From Pseudomonadota bacterium (lineage in GTDB: Bacteria > Pseudomonadota > Gammaproteobacteria > Burkholderiales > Rhodocyclaceae), in NCBI GenBank assembly GCA_018262095.1, contig JAGTRW010000027.1:36006-100005 (forward strand): DNA of 64,000 nucleotides, given 5' to 3'. The notes beneath the pieces were generated by a model. It was not told the DNA's origin. It made no database searches and worked only from the letters and a program-made list of their open reading frames with translations. The translations under genes and the position numbers were made by a program. Shown piece after piece: positions 17,351 through 33,034 of this stretch. Every line of letters starts with the position of its first letter. Position 1 is the stretch's first letter.

Positions 17351-18661
17351 TCAACGCTCCTCGAGACGAAGCTCGACGTAAGCGCGATCGCGCGCCTGGC
17401 GCAACCAGTCCTGATAGGCCTCGTCCATCTTGCGGTCGCGCAGGATCTGGCGCGCCGCCGCGCGCTGACGATCGGACGAGACGTCCTGAACGCGTCGCTC
17501 GAGCACCTCGATCAGGTGAAAGCCAAAGGGCGACTGGATCGGCTTGCTGACTTCGCCGGGCTTGAGCTCATTCATCGCGCGCTCGAAATCGGGCACCGTA
17601 TCGCCCGGATAGATCCAGCCCAGATCGCCGCCCTTGGACGCCGAACCATCCTGCGAAAAGAGCCTGGCCAGTTCGGCGAAGTTGCCGCCGTTCTTGATTC
17701 GCTCGTAGAGACCCTCGAGCTTGTGTTTGGCATCAGCCTCCGAAACTACTTCGTTGACCTTGATCAGGATATGCCGGGCATGCGTCTGCTGGACCGTCGC
17801 CGCCGCCGCGCCACCGCGCTTGGCAACCAGCTTGATGATATGGAAGCCGTTGGGACTGCGCAGCACAGGCGCCACTTCGCCGACCTTGAGTTTGACCACC
17901 ACGTCCGAAAAAATCGCCGGTAATCGCTCGCTAGGACGCCAGCCCAGATTGCCGCCCTGCAATCCATCGGGCGCATCCGAAAACGACGCCGCCAGTTGTG
18001 AAAAATCTTCGCCCTTGCCAACCCGCTCAAAGACCTGATCGGCCTTGGCCTTGATCCGCTGGATCTGCTCCGGGCTCGCCGACTCGGGGGTACGCAGCAG
18101 GATGTGAGCAACTTCGTACTCTTCGCTCCCACCGTTCTTGGCCGAATCGTCGGCCAGATAATTGTCGATCTCGCCTTCCGAGATGGTGATCTTGTTCTCG
18201 ACTTCACGCTCGCGGACTCGTGCGATGGTCATCTCGTCACGAATTTCCTCACGGAATTTCGGATACGCAATGCCGTCCTTTTTCAGCGCTTCGCGCAGCT
18301 GAGCAAGCGACATCTTGTTGCTGGTGGCAATGCGCTGCAGCGCCTGTTCGAGCTGGGCATCGTCAACCTTGATCCCGGTTTCCTTGGCATGTTGCAACTG
18401 AACCTTGTCCATCACCAGACGCTCAAGCATCTGCTTCTCGAGAACGTCGCGCGCCGGTAGAGGCGTACCCTGCTTCTGCAACTGCCTGACGGCCAGATCG
18501 AGCCGCGTACGCAACTCGTAAAGCGTCACGACTTCTTCATTGACGACGGCGACGATGCGATCGGCGGGCAACGGATCGGCGGACTGACGCCGCGGCGCTT
18601 GCGCCGCCGCCAGGCCAACGCAGCAACAGGACAGGATCAGGACTCGAAGCAGTAGCATCAT
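17351..18661 (-). CDS. surA: Periplasmic peptidyl-prolyl isomerase SurA
   Basis: 436 residues. Signal peptide of about 23 residues (LLRVLILSCCCVGLAAAQA) leads to the SurA N-terminal chaperone domain (DRIVAVVNEEVVTLYEL), two parvulin domains (about residues 175-275 with HILLRTPE, and 285-385 with ARHILIKV and GDLGWIYPGDTVPDFE) and a C-terminal helix. SurA escorts outer-membrane proteins, including LptD, to the Bam machine, and sits immediately downstream of lptD. The ATG at 18661 is preferred to a GTG at 18670 because of an AAGG site at normal distance. Confidence 0.95.
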   Translation of the reverse strand: MMLLLRVLILSCCCVGLAAAQAPRRQSADPLPADRIVAVVNEEVVTLYELRTRLDLAVRQLQKQGTPLPARDVLEKQMLERLVMDKVQLQHAKETGIKVDDAQLEQALQRIATSNKMSLAQLREALKKDGIAYPKFREEIRDEMTIARVREREVENKITISEGEIDNYLADDSAKNGGSEEYEVAHILLRTPESASPEQIQRIKAKADQVFERVGKGEDFSQLAASFSDAPDGLQGGNLGWRPSERLPAIFSDVVVKLKVGEVAPVLRSPNGFHIIKLVAKRGGAAAATVQQTHARHILIKVNEVVSEADAKHKLEGLYERIKNGGNFAELARLFSQDGSASKGGDLGWIYPGDTVPDFERAMNELKPGEVSKPIQSPFGFHLIEVLERRVQDVSSDRQRAAARQILRDRKMDEAYQDWLRQARDRAYVELRLEER

Positions 18662-18673
18662 GCGTAACACCTT

Positions 18674-22664
<3,991 letters not shown>

Positions 22665-22780
22665 CCTGAACCATCAGTAAAAAAATGCAGCTGACTCGGG
22701 TTGTTTCCGATGGCGCGGCGACCAGCGGGACGAGTGTTAAAATCGTCGCATTTTAGCACCTAAGCACAAGGAGAAGCGGC

Positions 22781-24504
<1,724 letters not shown>

Positions 24505-24521
24505 ACCTGGAAAAGGCAGTC

Positions 24522-24642
24522 AACCACGGCGAACACGGCGAAACCACAATAGCTTACGAGCTTGTTTGGACTCACCTTTTCGGTGAGCGATTAAATTCTG
24601 AACAATTAAGGATTTTCGCCGTTCCCGCTGTGTCGCCGTGGT
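24522..24642. repeat. Dispersed palindromic element, GGC subclass, copy B
   Basis: Left arm AACCACGGCGAACACGGCG at 24522 and right arm ending GTGTCGCCGTGGTT at 24642 pair imperfectly. Between them is an additional hairpin, CTCACC-N5-GGTGAG (24571-24587). Copy A, after xth, has the same arm sequence. It occupies the murU-pepP gap. Confidence 0.7.
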
Positions 24643-24661
24643 TTGAACTGAGGGCTTTAGT

Positions 24662-25960
24662 ATGAAACACCAACCCTTCTCGACGCGCCGCAATGCGCTC
24701 TTCGAACTGATCGGCGACGGCGTCGCGGTGATCCCGACCGCGCCTGAGCGCGTTCGCAATCGCGACTCGCACCACCCCTACCGTTTCGACAGTTACTTCT
24801 GGTACCTCTCGGGCTTTCCCGAGCCCGAAGCGGTGATCGTTCTGGTCGGCGGCAAGGAAGCCCGAGCCATCCTCTTTTGCCGCGCCAAGAATGAAGAGCG
24901 CGAAGTCTGGGACGGTTTCCGCTACGGTCCCGACGCCGCGCGCGACGCCTTCGGTTTTGACGAAGCGCACGATTTTGCCGAGTTCGAACAGCGACTGCCT
25001 GAACTGATCGCCAATCGCAGCGCGCTATGGCACGCGCTCGGTCACGACCCGATATGGGACGCGAAAATCGTCGGCGCGCTCAACACCGTTCGCGCGCAAT
25101 CGCGTTCCGGCCAGCGCGCGCCGGGCCAACTCTACGACCTGCACGGCCCGCTCGACCGCATGCGCCTGCTCAAGGACGCTCACGAAACCGCGATCATGCG
25201 CCGCGCCGCGGCGATCGCCTCGGCCGGCCACGTGCGCGCGATGCGCGCCTGCCGCCCCGGAATCGCCGAATACGAACTCGAAGCCGAACTCGGCTACGAA
25301 TTTCGCAAACGCGGCGCCGATGGCCACGCCTATTCGCCGATCGTCGCTGGCGGTCACCACGGCTGCGTGCTGCACTATATCGAGAACAACACGTTGCTGG
25401 CCGACCACACGCTGGTGCTGATCGACGCCGGCTGCGAGCTGCAAGGCTACGCCTCGGACATCACGCGAACCTTCCCGGTGAGCGGCCGTTTTTCCGGCGT
25501 ACAGCGCGACGCCTACGAAGTCGTGCTGGCAGCGCAGCGCGCGGCGATCGCCGAAATCAAACCCGGCACGCCGTTCATCGCCTACCATGAAGCGGCGCTG
25601 CGCGTGCTGGTGCAAGGGATGATCGACCTCAAACTGCTCGCCGGCAGCCTCGACGGAATCATCGAAAGCGAAGCCTACAAGCCCTATTACATGCACCGCA
25701 CCGGGCACTGGCTCGGACTCGACGTGCACGACGCCGGCGACTACAAGGCGGGCGACGACTGGATCGCTCTCGCGCCCGGCATGGCGCTGACCGTCGAACC
25801 GGGACTCTATATCCGCCCCGGCGCCGGCGTTCCCGAACACCTGCACGGCATCGGCATCCGCATCGAGGACGACGTCTTCGTCACCGAAACGGGCTGCGAA
25901 GTCTATACCAGCGCGCCGAAGACCGTCGCCGACATCGAGGAAGTGATGCGCCGTGACTGA
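24662..25960 (+). CDS. pepP: Xaa-Pro aminopeptidase
   Basis: 432 residues, M24 metallopeptidase (pita-bread fold) that removes an N-terminal residue preceding proline. Seen: N-terminal domain FYLSG-type sequence (SYFWYLSGFPEPEAV), metal ligands in LIDAGCELQGYASDITRTFP (two Asp), HRTGHWLGLDVHDAG (His), ALTVEPGLYI (Glu) and GIRIEDDVFVTETG (Glu). Its stop overlaps the start of the downstream FAD hydroxylase by eight bases, a pairing (pepP-ubiH) well known in gammaproteobacteria. Confidence 0.96.
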   Translation: MKHQPFSTRRNALFELIGDGVAVIPTAPERVRNRDSHHPYRFDSYFWYLSGFPEPEAVIVLVGGKEARAILFCRAKNEEREVWDGFRYGPDAARDAFGFDEAHDFAEFEQRLPELIANRSALWHALGHDPIWDAKIVGALNTVRAQSRSGQRAPGQLYDLHGPLDRMRLLKDAHETAIMRRAAAIASAGHVRAMRACRPGIAEYELEAELGYEFRKRGADGHAYSPIVAGGHHGCVLHYIENNTLLADHTLVLIDAGCELQGYASDITRTFPVSGRFSGVQRDAYEVVLAAQRAAIAEIKPGTPFIAYHEAALRVLVQGMIDLKLLAGSLDGIIESEAYKPYYMHRTGHWLGLDVHDAGDYKAGDDWIALAPGMALTVEPGLYIRPGAGVPEHLHGIGIRIEDDVFVTETGCEVYTSAPKTVADIEEVMRRD

Positions 25961-27098
25961 TCAACACGCACTTCACACCGACGTCGCGATCATCGGCGCC
26001 GGCCCGGTCGGCATGGCGCTGGCCTTATCGCTCGAAGGCAGCGGTCGGCGCGTGCTGCTGCTCGACGCGCGGCCACCCAAGGCCTGGGCTAACGACCCGC
26101 GCGCGCTGGCGCTAGCGCACGGCAGCCGGCAGCTGCTCGAACGGCTGCAGGCGTGGGACGCTGGCGCGGCAACCGCAATCGACGAAATCCACGTCTCGCA
26201 GCGCGGCGGTTTCGGCCGCACGCTGCTCACCGCAGCCGACTACGGCGCACCGGCGCTCGGTTACGTGATGCGCTACAAAGACCTGGCCGCAGCGCTCGCG
26301 GCGCGAATCGCGCCTGCGCAACTGCGCTGCGAGTGCGCCGTCGACGCCATCGAAATTACGCCAGAGCAGGCCACGCTGACGCTGGCCGGAACGACGCAAC
26401 GCGTCACCGCCGGCCTCGTCGTCCATGCCGAAGGAACGCCGGCGAGCGACCCCGACGTTCGCGTTCGCGACTACCGCCAGCACGCGATCATCGCCCAGGT
26501 CAAGCCAGCCGCACCGCACAAGCATCGCGCCTGGGAGCGCTTTACGCCCGACGGGCCGCTGGCGCTGCTGCCGCTCGGCGACGACTACTCGGTGGTATTC
26601 ACCGTGCCGTCGGAAAAAGTATCAGCGCTGCTCGAACTCGATGACGACGATTTTCTCGCGACGCTGCGCGAGCAGTTCGGCCGCCGCGTCGATTTTGTCA
26701 GTTGCGGTGCGCGCTCGAGCTTCCCGCTCGCGCTGCGCGTGCGTTCGCCGATCATTCAGCAACGGCAGGTCTGGATCGGCAACAGCGCGCAGACGCTGCA
26801 CCCGGTTTCCGGCCAGGGCTTCAACCTCGGCCTGCGCGACGCCGCCGAGCTCGCGACCGCGCTGCTCGACCACGCGGCTGCTGACTGCGGCGCGGCGCTC
26901 GCCGCCTACGCGCGCGGCCGCCAGACCGACCGGCGCTTCGGCATGGGCTTTACCGACAGCATCGTCCGCGTGTTCTCCAACGACCTCGCGCCGCTGCGCT
27001 GCGCGCGCGGCATCGGCCTGCTCGCGCTCGACCTCGCGCCACCGCTGCGCCATTTCGTCGCCAAGCGAATGATCTGGGGCGCACGCGCCTGGCCGTAA
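25953..27098 (+). CDS. UbiH/UbiF/Coq6-family FAD-dependent hydroxylase
   Basis: 381 residues, flavoprotein monooxygenase. Seen: FAD-binding DVAIIGAGPVGMALALSL (GxGxxG), an internal strand (AGLVVHAEG) where the family usually shows a DG motif, and the second FAD motif VWIGNSAQTLHPVSGQGFNLGLRDAAELA. These fit the ubiquinone-biosynthesis hydroxylases. The position after pepP favours UbiH, but UbiF- or UbiI-type ring specificity cannot be told from sequence alone, so no symbol is given. The usual GD of the second motif is GN here. Confidence 0.88.
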   Translation: MTDQHALHTDVAIIGAGPVGMALALSLEGSGRRVLLLDARPPKAWANDPRALALAHGSRQLLERLQAWDAGAATAIDEIHVSQRGGFGRTLLTAADYGAPALGYVMRYKDLAAALAARIAPAQLRCECAVDAIEITPEQATLTLAGTTQRVTAGLVVHAEGTPASDPDVRVRDYRQHAIIAQVKPAAPHKHRAWERFTPDGPLALLPLGDDYSVVFTVPSEKVSALLELDDDDFLATLREQFGRRVDFVSCGARSSFPLALRVRSPIIQQRQVWIGNSAQTLHPVSGQGFNLGLRDAAELATALLDHAAADCGAALAAYARGRQTDRRFGMGFTDSIVRVFSNDLAPLRCARGIGLLALDLAPPLRHFVAKRMIWGARAWP

Positions 27099-27135
27099 GT
27101 CGAGATTCAAGCTTTCTAACGCAGAAGGAATCGTC

Positions 27136-27870
27136 ATGACATTGACCGAGCAAATGATCAAAGCCTTCGCTCCGACCGGCAAGCTGCGCGCGTCGATCAA
27201 CACCGGCAACCCGGTGCTGGCCCGCAAGGACGCCGCAGGCGGCCGGCCGACCGGCGTCTCGATCGACTTGGCGCAGGCTTTTGCCGACCAGCTCGGCGCC
27301 GCACTCGAACTCGCCGTTTTCGACACCGCGGCCAAATCGGTCGACGCACTGGAATCGGGACTCGCCGACATCGGCTTTTTCGCAATCGACCCGCTGCGCG
27401 GCGAGGAGATCGCTTTCACCGCGCCCTACGTGCTGATCGAGGGCAGCTATCTGGTGCGCAGCGACTCGCCGATCAAGTCCAACGACGAGGTCGACTGCGC
27501 CGGATACCGCGTCGCGGTCGGCCAGGGCAGCGCCTACGACCTTTATCTAACGCGAGAGCTCAAGCACGCGCAAATCGTTCGCGCACCTTCAGCGCCGGCG
27601 GTCATCGACCTGTTCATCGAACAGCAGCTCGAAGTCGCTGCCGGCGTTCGCCAGATGCTGGTCGCCGACGCCCAGCGCTTGCCCGGTCTGCGCCTGTTGC
27701 CCGGCCGCTTCATGGTGATCCGCCAGGCGATGGCAACGCCCAAGGAACGCGGCGAAGCGGCAGCCGCGACGCTGTGCCAGTTTGTCGAGCAGATGAAGGG
27801 CAACGGCTTTGTCGAAAAAGCACTGGCGCGCCACGGCGTCGCTGGTGCGGTGGTCGCCCCGGCGGCATAG
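27136..27870 (+). CDS. Solute-binding-like protein without a signal peptide
   Basis: 244 residues with the type 2 periplasmic binding protein (PBPb) fold of amino-acid ABC transporters: RASINTGNPVLARKD, GVSIDLAQAFADQLGA, ADIGFFAIDPLRGEEIAFTAPYVLIEGSYLV and YRVAVGQGSAYDLYL. It begins MTLTEQMIKAFAPTGKLRAS with no hydrophobic leader. The start is fixed by an AGAAGGA site, so the protein is predicted cytoplasmic. No permease or ATPase gene is nearby. It may be an enzyme or sensor using a binding-protein fold rather than a transporter part. Confidence 0.8.
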   Translation: MTLTEQMIKAFAPTGKLRASINTGNPVLARKDAAGGRPTGVSIDLAQAFADQLGAALELAVFDTAAKSVDALESGLADIGFFAIDPLRGEEIAFTAPYVLIEGSYLVRSDSPIKSNDEVDCAGYRVAVGQGSAYDLYLTRELKHAQIVRAPSAPAVIDLFIEQQLEVAAGVRQMLVADAQRLPGLRLLPGRFMVIRQAMATPKERGEAAAATLCQFVEQMKGNGFVEKALARHGVAGAVVAPAA

Positions 27871-27977
27871 CGCTGCTGCCAAGCATGCTCCCATTTCGCC
27901 GAACGCTTCGTTTTTTTGGCAGACTCGGCTAGACTTTGCCGCCTCCCGAGCGCGTCTCGCACCATCTTGTCAAAACC

Positions 27978-28808
27978 ATGCCCAGAACCGAAAAGAAAAA
28001 ACAGCTGATCGAATTCAAGGGAACCACCATGCCGGTCGTCACCGTCAGCCTGCGCTCGCTGCAAGCCGACGCGCTCGCTATCGCGGCCAAGGTGCTGTTC
28101 GGCGATGATCAATTCTTCGACGGCGACGCCGCACTCTTTGAATTGTCGCACCTGGAAGACGTACAGAGCGCCGACTGGTCGGCGGTGAAAAAAGTATTCG
28201 AGGCGCACGGACTGCATGTCGTCGGCGTTCGCGGTGGCAGCGACGAACTGCGGCAGAGCGCCGCCGCTGCCGGACTGCCGGGCTTTGCCGCCAGCGAACG
28301 CGCGCCGCGCGCCGCGCCGGCCACCAAGACAGCCGAGCCACCACCCGCCGTCGAGATCGCACCAGCGACTGCGCCGACGCAAATGGCGATCGAGCTGGCA
28401 CCCGCCCCCGCCGTTGACATCGCGCCACCGCCACCGGCCGTGCCGACGCTGGTCGTCGACCGCCCGTTGCGTTCGGGCCAACAGGTCTATGCGCGCGGCG
28501 GCGACCTCGTCGTACTGGCGGCGGTCAATGCCGGCGCCGAAGTCATCGCCGACGGCAGCATCCACATCTATGCGCCGCTACGCGGCCGCGCACTGGCTGG
28601 CGCCAGCGGCGCGACCGGCGCGCGCATTTTCACCACGCGTTTCGAAGCCGAACTGGTCTCGATCGCCGGAGTCTACCGCACCTTCGACGCCGGCGTTCCG
28701 AACGATCTGGCCGGCAAACCGGCGCAGGTAAAGCTCACCGACAGCCCGACCCGAAAGCCAGGCGAGGCAAGCAACACGCTGGCAATCGAGCCGCTGCAAA
28801 CGAGCTGA
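27978..28808 (+). CDS. minC: Septum site-determining protein MinC
   Basis: 276 residues. Inhibitor of FtsZ assembly that prevents polar division. An N-terminal domain (about residues 8-90, [16 protein letters not shown]...) is joined by a long Ala/Pro linker (about 95-150) to the C-terminal beta-helix, seen in [34 protein letters not shown] and GRALAGASG, which binds MinD. ATG 27978 is preferred over upstream in-frame starts since family proteins begin close to it. minD and minE follow. Confidence 0.93.
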   Translation: MPRTEKKKQLIEFKGTTMPVVTVSLRSLQADALAIAAKVLFGDDQFFDGDAALFELSHLEDVQSADWSAVKKVFEAHGLHVVGVRGGSDELRQSAAAAGLPGFAASERAPRAAPATKTAEPPPAVEIAPATAPTQMAIELAPAPAVDIAPPPPAVPTLVVDRPLRSGQQVYARGGDLVVLAAVNAGAEVIADGSIHIYAPLRGRALAGASGATGARIFTTRFEAELVSIAGVYRTFDAGVPNDLAGKPAQVKLTDSPTRKPGEASNTLAIEPLQTS

Positions 28809-28889
28809 TGCTCAAGCCGGATAAAATATTGCGGCAGCGCAACATCGTATCCGCATGTAAAATCACCTTTTTTTGATGGAGCAAGCACC

Positions 28890-29711
28890 TTGACTCGTAT
28901 CGTCGTCGTAACCTCGGGCAAAGGTGGCGTGGGGAAAACCACCACCAGCGCCAGTTTCTCCTCTGGCCTCGCGCTGCGCGGCTTCAAGACCGCGGTCATC
29001 GACTTCGACGTCGGCCTGCGCAACCTCGACCTGATCATGGGCTGCGAGCGCCGCGTCGTCTATGACCTGATCAACGTGCTCAACGGCGAAGCGACGCTGA
29101 CGCAGGCGCTGATCAAGGACAAGCACTGCGGCAACGACAATCTTTTTGTTCTCCCCGCGTCGCAGACGCGCGACAAGGACGCGCTCACCGAAGACGGCGT
29201 CGAGAAGGTGCTCAAGGAACTCGAGCACATGGGTTTTGACTACATCGTCTGCGACTCGCCGGCGGGAATCGAGCACGGCGCAGTGATGGCGTTGACCTTC
29301 GCCGACGAGGCGGTGGTTGTGACCAACCCGGAGGTTTCGTCGGTGCGCGATTCAGACCGTATCCTGGGAATCATCCAGGCCAAGTCGCGGCGCGCGATTT
29401 CCGGCGGCGAGCCGGTCAAGGAGCACCTGCTGATCACGCGCTACTCGGCCAAGCGCGTCGAAGACGGCGAAATGCTCTCGTACAAGGACATTCAGGAAAT
29501 CCTGCGGATCCCGATCATCGGCGTCATTCCCGAGTCGGAAATCGTTCTGCAGTCTTCGAACCAGGGATCGCCGGCGATCCACCTCTCGGGCACCGACGTC
29601 TCCGAAGCCTATCTCGACGTCGTCGACCGCTTCCTCGGCGAGGCATTGCCGTTGCGCTTCGTCGATTACGAACGCCCCGGTCTGCTGCAGCGACTGTTCG
29701 GAGGGAAATAG
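28890..29711 (+). CDS. minD: Septum site-determining ATPase MinD
   Basis: 273 residues. Membrane-binding ParA/MinD ATPase that recruits MinC and oscillates with MinE. Seen: deviant Walker [11 protein letters not shown], the switch-like [12 protein letters not shown] and [11 protein letters not shown] (Walker B region). The C-terminal amphipathic membrane-targeting helix is seen as [10 protein letters not shown]. Translation starts at TTG (28890) after a GGAG site; the family always begins at this [13 protein letters not shown] position, so the rare start is well supported. Confidence 0.97.
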   Translation: MTRIVVVTSGKGGVGKTTTSASFSSGLALRGFKTAVIDFDVGLRNLDLIMGCERRVVYDLINVLNGEATLTQALIKDKHCGNDNLFVLPASQTRDKDALTEDGVEKVLKELEHMGFDYIVCDSPAGIEHGAVMALTFADEAVVVTNPEVSSVRDSDRILGIIQAKSRRAISGGEPVKEHLLITRYSAKRVEDGEMLSYKDIQEILRIPIIGVIPESEIVLQSSNQGSPAIHLSGTDVSEAYLDVVDRFLGEALPLRFVDYERPGLLQRLFGGK

Positions 29712-29713
29712 GC

Positions 29714-29980
29714 ATGTCCCTGCTCTCGCTGATCTTCGGCAACAAGCCGAAAACCGCCACCATCGCCAAGGAAAGATTGCAGCTGATCATTGCCCACGAG
29801 CGCAACGGTCTGTCGAGCCAGCCCGATTTCCTGCCGGCGCTGCAGCAGGAACTGATCGCGGTCATCTCGAAGTATGTCGCGGTCAACCCTGACGACATCA
29901 AGGTCATGCTCGAAAAACAGGGCAACTACGAAGTGCTCGAAGTCAATATCGTGTTGCCGGAGCCGAATCCGACGCGTTAA
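29714..29980 (+). CDS. minE: Cell division topological specificity factor MinE
   Basis: 88 residues, the usual length. N-terminal helix [23 protein letters not shown] is split between the membrane-targeting and anti-MinCD parts ([14 protein letters not shown]), and the C-terminal topological-specificity domain ([17 protein letters not shown]) follows. It stimulates MinD ATPase and drives pole-to-pole oscillation. It starts two bases after the minD stop and ends the min operon. Confidence 0.97.
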   Translation: MSLLSLIFGNKPKTATIAKERLQLIIAHERNGLSSQPDFLPALQQELIAVISKYVAVNPDDIKVMLEKQGNYEVLEVNIVLPEPNPTR

Positions 29981-30010
29981 GCGCCAAGTAGTACAGGCTC
30001 AAGCGCTTCC

Positions 30011-30040
30011 CCCGGTCGGCCGAATAATTTCCCGACCGGG
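30011..30040 (+). terminator. Terminator after minE
   Basis: CCCGGTCGG pairs with CCGACCGGG across a 12-base AT-rich loop, followed by TGTTGTTTTT after eight bases. It lies 31 bases past the minE stop. Confidence 0.7.
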
Positions 30041-30146
30041 CGCGCTGTTGTTTTTCGTCGACTGACGATCACTCAGCTCGGCAATTGACTATTTTTTAGG
30101 CGGCGATCAGGGTAAAATTCGCCCCTTCCCCTACGCTCTGCCCCCC

Positions 30147-31175
30147 ATGGAATTCGTCGGCTTTTCACTGCGCAACAATCTGTTCGTCGCCCCGATGGCC
30201 GGCGTGACCGACCGCCCCTTCCGCCAGTTGTGCAAGAAGATGGGCGCCGGACTCGCCGTTTCCGAGATGGTGACGTCCAACTCGCTGCTCTACGGCAGCG
30301 CCAAGACGCAGCGTCGCGCCAACCACGACGGCGAGGTGGCGCCGATCTCGGTGCAGATCGCCGGATCGGTCCCCGAGATGATGGCGCAGGCGGCGCGCCA
30401 CAACGTCGATCGCGGCGCGCAGATCATCGACATCAACATGGGCTGCCCGGCCAAGAAAATCTGCAACGTAATGGCCGGTTCGGCGTTGCTGCGCGACGAA
30501 CCGCTGGTCGGCCGCATTCTCGCCGCGGTCGTCGCTGCGGTACCCGATACGCCGGTCACGCTCAAGATCCGTACCGGCTGGGACAAGAGCAACCGCAACG
30601 CGCTTTCCATCCTCAAAATCGCCGAGCAGTCGGGAATCCGCGCGCTGGCGATGCACGGCCGCACACGCGCCTGCGGCTACTCGGGCGACGCCGAATACGA
30701 GACGATCGCCGCGGTCAAGGCACAGGCGAGAATCCCGATCATCGCCAACGGCGACATCACCTCGCCCGAAAAGGCCAGAGCGGTGCTCGACGCGACCGGC
30801 GCCGACGCGCTGATGATCGGCCGCGCGGCGCAGGGCCGCCCGTGGCTCTTTCGCGAGATCGAGCACTTCCTGGCGACCGGTACGCACCTGCTGCCGCCGC
30901 GCGTCGCCGAAATCCACCAGATCCTGCTCGCGCACCTCGAAGACCTCTACGATTTCTACGGGATAGAGACCGGCGTTCGCGTCGCGCGCAAGCACATTTC
31001 CTGGTACACGAAGGGGCTCACCGGTTCGGCAGCTTTCCGGCACGGGATGAACCTGTTGCCCGACGTCGCGACGCAACAACAGGCGGTCAATGATTTCTTT
31101 TGCACGCTCGCCGAACACAGCGAACACCTGAGCTATGCCCAGACTGAAAACAACAACGAGGGACTCGCCGCATGA
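30147..31175 (+). CDS. dusB: tRNA-dihydrouridine synthase B
   Basis: 342 residues. FMN enzyme that reduces uridine to dihydrouridine in tRNA. Seen: N-terminal LFVAPMAGVTDRPFRQLCK, VQIAGSVPEMMAQAA, catalytic INMGCPAKKICNVMAGSALL (active-site Cys), AMHGRTRACGYSG, IIANGDI and the ADALMIGRAAQGRPWLF phosphate-binding region. It overlaps fis by four bases (ATGA), the universal dusB-fis arrangement of beta- and gammaproteobacteria. A TAAAAT -10-like box is at 30113-30118. Confidence 0.96.
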   Translation: MEFVGFSLRNNLFVAPMAGVTDRPFRQLCKKMGAGLAVSEMVTSNSLLYGSAKTQRRANHDGEVAPISVQIAGSVPEMMAQAARHNVDRGAQIIDINMGCPAKKICNVMAGSALLRDEPLVGRILAAVVAAVPDTPVTLKIRTGWDKSNRNALSILKIAEQSGIRALAMHGRTRACGYSGDAEYETIAAVKAQARIPIIANGDITSPEKARAVLDATGADALMIGRAAQGRPWLFREIEHFLATGTHLLPPRVAEIHQILLAHLEDLYDFYGIETGVRVARKHISWYTKGLTGSAAFRHGMNLLPDVATQQQAVNDFFCTLAEHSEHLSYAQTENNNEGLAA

Positions 31176-31408
31176 AACGAAGCAACGATATTTCAGCCTG
31201 CATCTACGGTGCGCTGGAAACCTACTTCCGGGACCTCGACGGCGAAACGCCCGGCCCCATCTACGAGATGGTGCTCAAAAGCGTCGAACGTCCGATGTTC
31301 GAACTGATCCTGCAGCAGGCCGGCGGCAACCAGACACTGGCCGCGACGATGCTCGGAATCAACCGCAACACGCTGCGCAAGAAGCTTGTCGATTACAAGC
31401 TGGTGTGA
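31172..31408 (+). CDS. fis: DNA-binding protein Fis
   Basis: 78 residues, shorter than enteric Fis (98) as in other betaproteobacteria. The C-terminal helix-turn-helix is clear: FELILQQAGGNQTLAATMLGINRNTLRKKLVDY. Nucleoid protein and transcription activator. It begins inside the dusB stop and is coupled to it. The spacing to purH is 28 bases, so purH and perhaps purD may share transcripts with dusB-fis. Confidence 0.95.
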   Translation: MKRSNDISACIYGALETYFRDLDGETPGPIYEMVLKSVERPMFELILQQAGGNQTLAATMLGINRNTLRKKLVDYKLV

Positions 31409-31436
31409 CTCCTTTTTGAACTCATAGAAACCCATC

Positions 31437-33023
31437 ATGAAAATCCGCCAAGCATTGATCAGCCTTTCCGACAAGCGCGGTGCGCTTGAATTTGCCCAGG
31501 GCCTTGCCGCCCAGGGCGTCAAGCTGCTGTCCACCGGCGGCACCGCCAAGCTGTTGCGCGACGCCGGCCTTGCCGTCACCGAGATCGGCGACTACACGGG
31601 GTTCCCCGAAATGCTCGACGGCCGCGTCAAAACGCTGCACCCGAAAGTCCATGGCGGCATCCTGGCGCGCCGCGACCTGCCGGCGCACCTCGCAACGATC
31701 GCTGCGCACGACATCCCGCTGATCGACCTCGTTTGCGTCAACCTCTACCCGTTCCGTGAAACGATCGCCAAGCCCGACGTCACGCTTGAAGACGCGATCG
31801 AGAACATCGACATCGGCGGCCCGGCGATGGTGCGTTCGGCGGCCAAGAACTACACGGGCGTCGCGATCGTCACCGATCCCGAAGACTATTCGACGCTGCT
31901 CGCCGAAATGAAGGCCAACGACGGCGCGCTGACGCTTAGCACACGCTTCGGCCTGGCCAAGAAGGCGTTCACCCATACCGCGCGCTACGACGCTGCGATC
32001 GCCAACTGGCTCACGTCGCTCGACGAAACGAACAACCCGCAAGCGCTGGCGGCCTTCCCGCAAAAGCTGCAGCTGGCGTTTGACCGCGTCGAAACGCTAC
32101 GCTACGGCGAGAACCCGCACCAGCAAGCCGCCTTCTACCGCGACCCGACGCCGCTGCCGGGTTCGATCGCCGCTTACACGCAACTGCAGGGCAAGGAACT
32201 CTCGTACAACAATATCGCCGACGCCGACGCCGCCTGGGAGTGTGTCAAAAGCTTCAGCGCGCCGGCGTGCGTCATCATCAAGCACGCCAACCCGTGTGGC
32301 GTGGCGATCGACGGCACGCTGCTGGCGGCCTACGAGAAGGCCTTCCAGACCGACTCGACGTCGGCTTTTGGCGGAATCATCGCCTTCAACGGCGTCGTCG
32401 ATACCGACGTCGTCGCGGCGATGAGCGCGCGCAAGCACTTCGTCGAAGTGCTGATCGCGCCGGCCTATACCGATGCGGCCAAACAGCTGCTGGCGGCCAA
32501 GCAGAACCTGCGCGTTCTCGAACTGCCGTTCGACGCCAACTCGCCGAATCGCTACAACGATTTTGAAATGAAGCGCGTCGGCGGCGGCCTGCTGGTGCAG
32601 ACGCCCGACACCTTCGCCGTCAAGGCCGCCGACCTCAAGGTGGTGACCAAGATCGCGCCGACTGCCGCGCAGATCGACGACCTGCTGTTTGCCTGGCGCG
32701 TCGCCAAGTACGTCAAGTCGAACGCCATCGTCTTCTGCGCCGGCGGCATGACGCTCGGCGTCGGTGCCGGCCAGATGAACCGCGCCGACTCGACGCGCAT
32801 CGCTGTGCTCAAGGCCGCCAACGCCGGACTCGCGGTCGCCGGCGCCTGCGTCGCTTCGGATGCCTTCTTCCCGTTCCGCGACGGCCTCGACATCCTGGCC
32901 GAAGCCGGCGCCAAGGCGGTCATTCAGCCCGGCGGATCGATCCGCGACGACGAAGTCATCAAAGCTGCCGACGAACACGGAATCGCCATGGTCTATACCG
33001 GCGCCCGCCATTTCCGACACTAA
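31437..33023 (+). CDS. purH: Bifunctional AICAR formyltransferase/IMP cyclohydrolase
   Basis: 528 residues, complete. N-terminal IMP cyclohydrolase domain ([18 protein letters not shown]..., [13 protein letters not shown]) and C-terminal AICAR transformylase domain ([36 protein letters not shown]). It performs the last two steps of IMP synthesis. purD follows after 11 bases. Confidence 0.97.
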   Translation: MKIRQALISLSDKRGALEFAQGLAAQGVKLLSTGGTAKLLRDAGLAVTEIGDYTGFPEMLDGRVKTLHPKVHGGILARRDLPAHLATIAAHDIPLIDLVCVNLYPFRETIAKPDVTLEDAIENIDIGGPAMVRSAAKNYTGVAIVTDPEDYSTLLAEMKANDGALTLSTRFGLAKKAFTHTARYDAAIANWLTSLDETNNPQALAAFPQKLQLAFDRVETLRYGENPHQQAAFYRDPTPLPGSIAAYTQLQGKELSYNNIADADAAWECVKSFSAPACVIIKHANPCGVAIDGTLLAAYEKAFQTDSTSAFGGIIAFNGVVDTDVVAAMSARKHFVEVLIAPAYTDAAKQLLAAKQNLRVLELPFDANSPNRYNDFEMKRVGGGLLVQTPDTFAVKAADLKVVTKIAPTAAQIDDLLFAWRVAKYVKSNAIVFCAGGMTLGVGAGQMNRADSTRIAVLKAANAGLAVAGACVASDAFFPFRDGLDILAEAGAKAVIQPGGSIRDDEVIKAADEHGIAMVYTGARHFRH

Positions 33024-33034
33024 GAACTGCTCCC

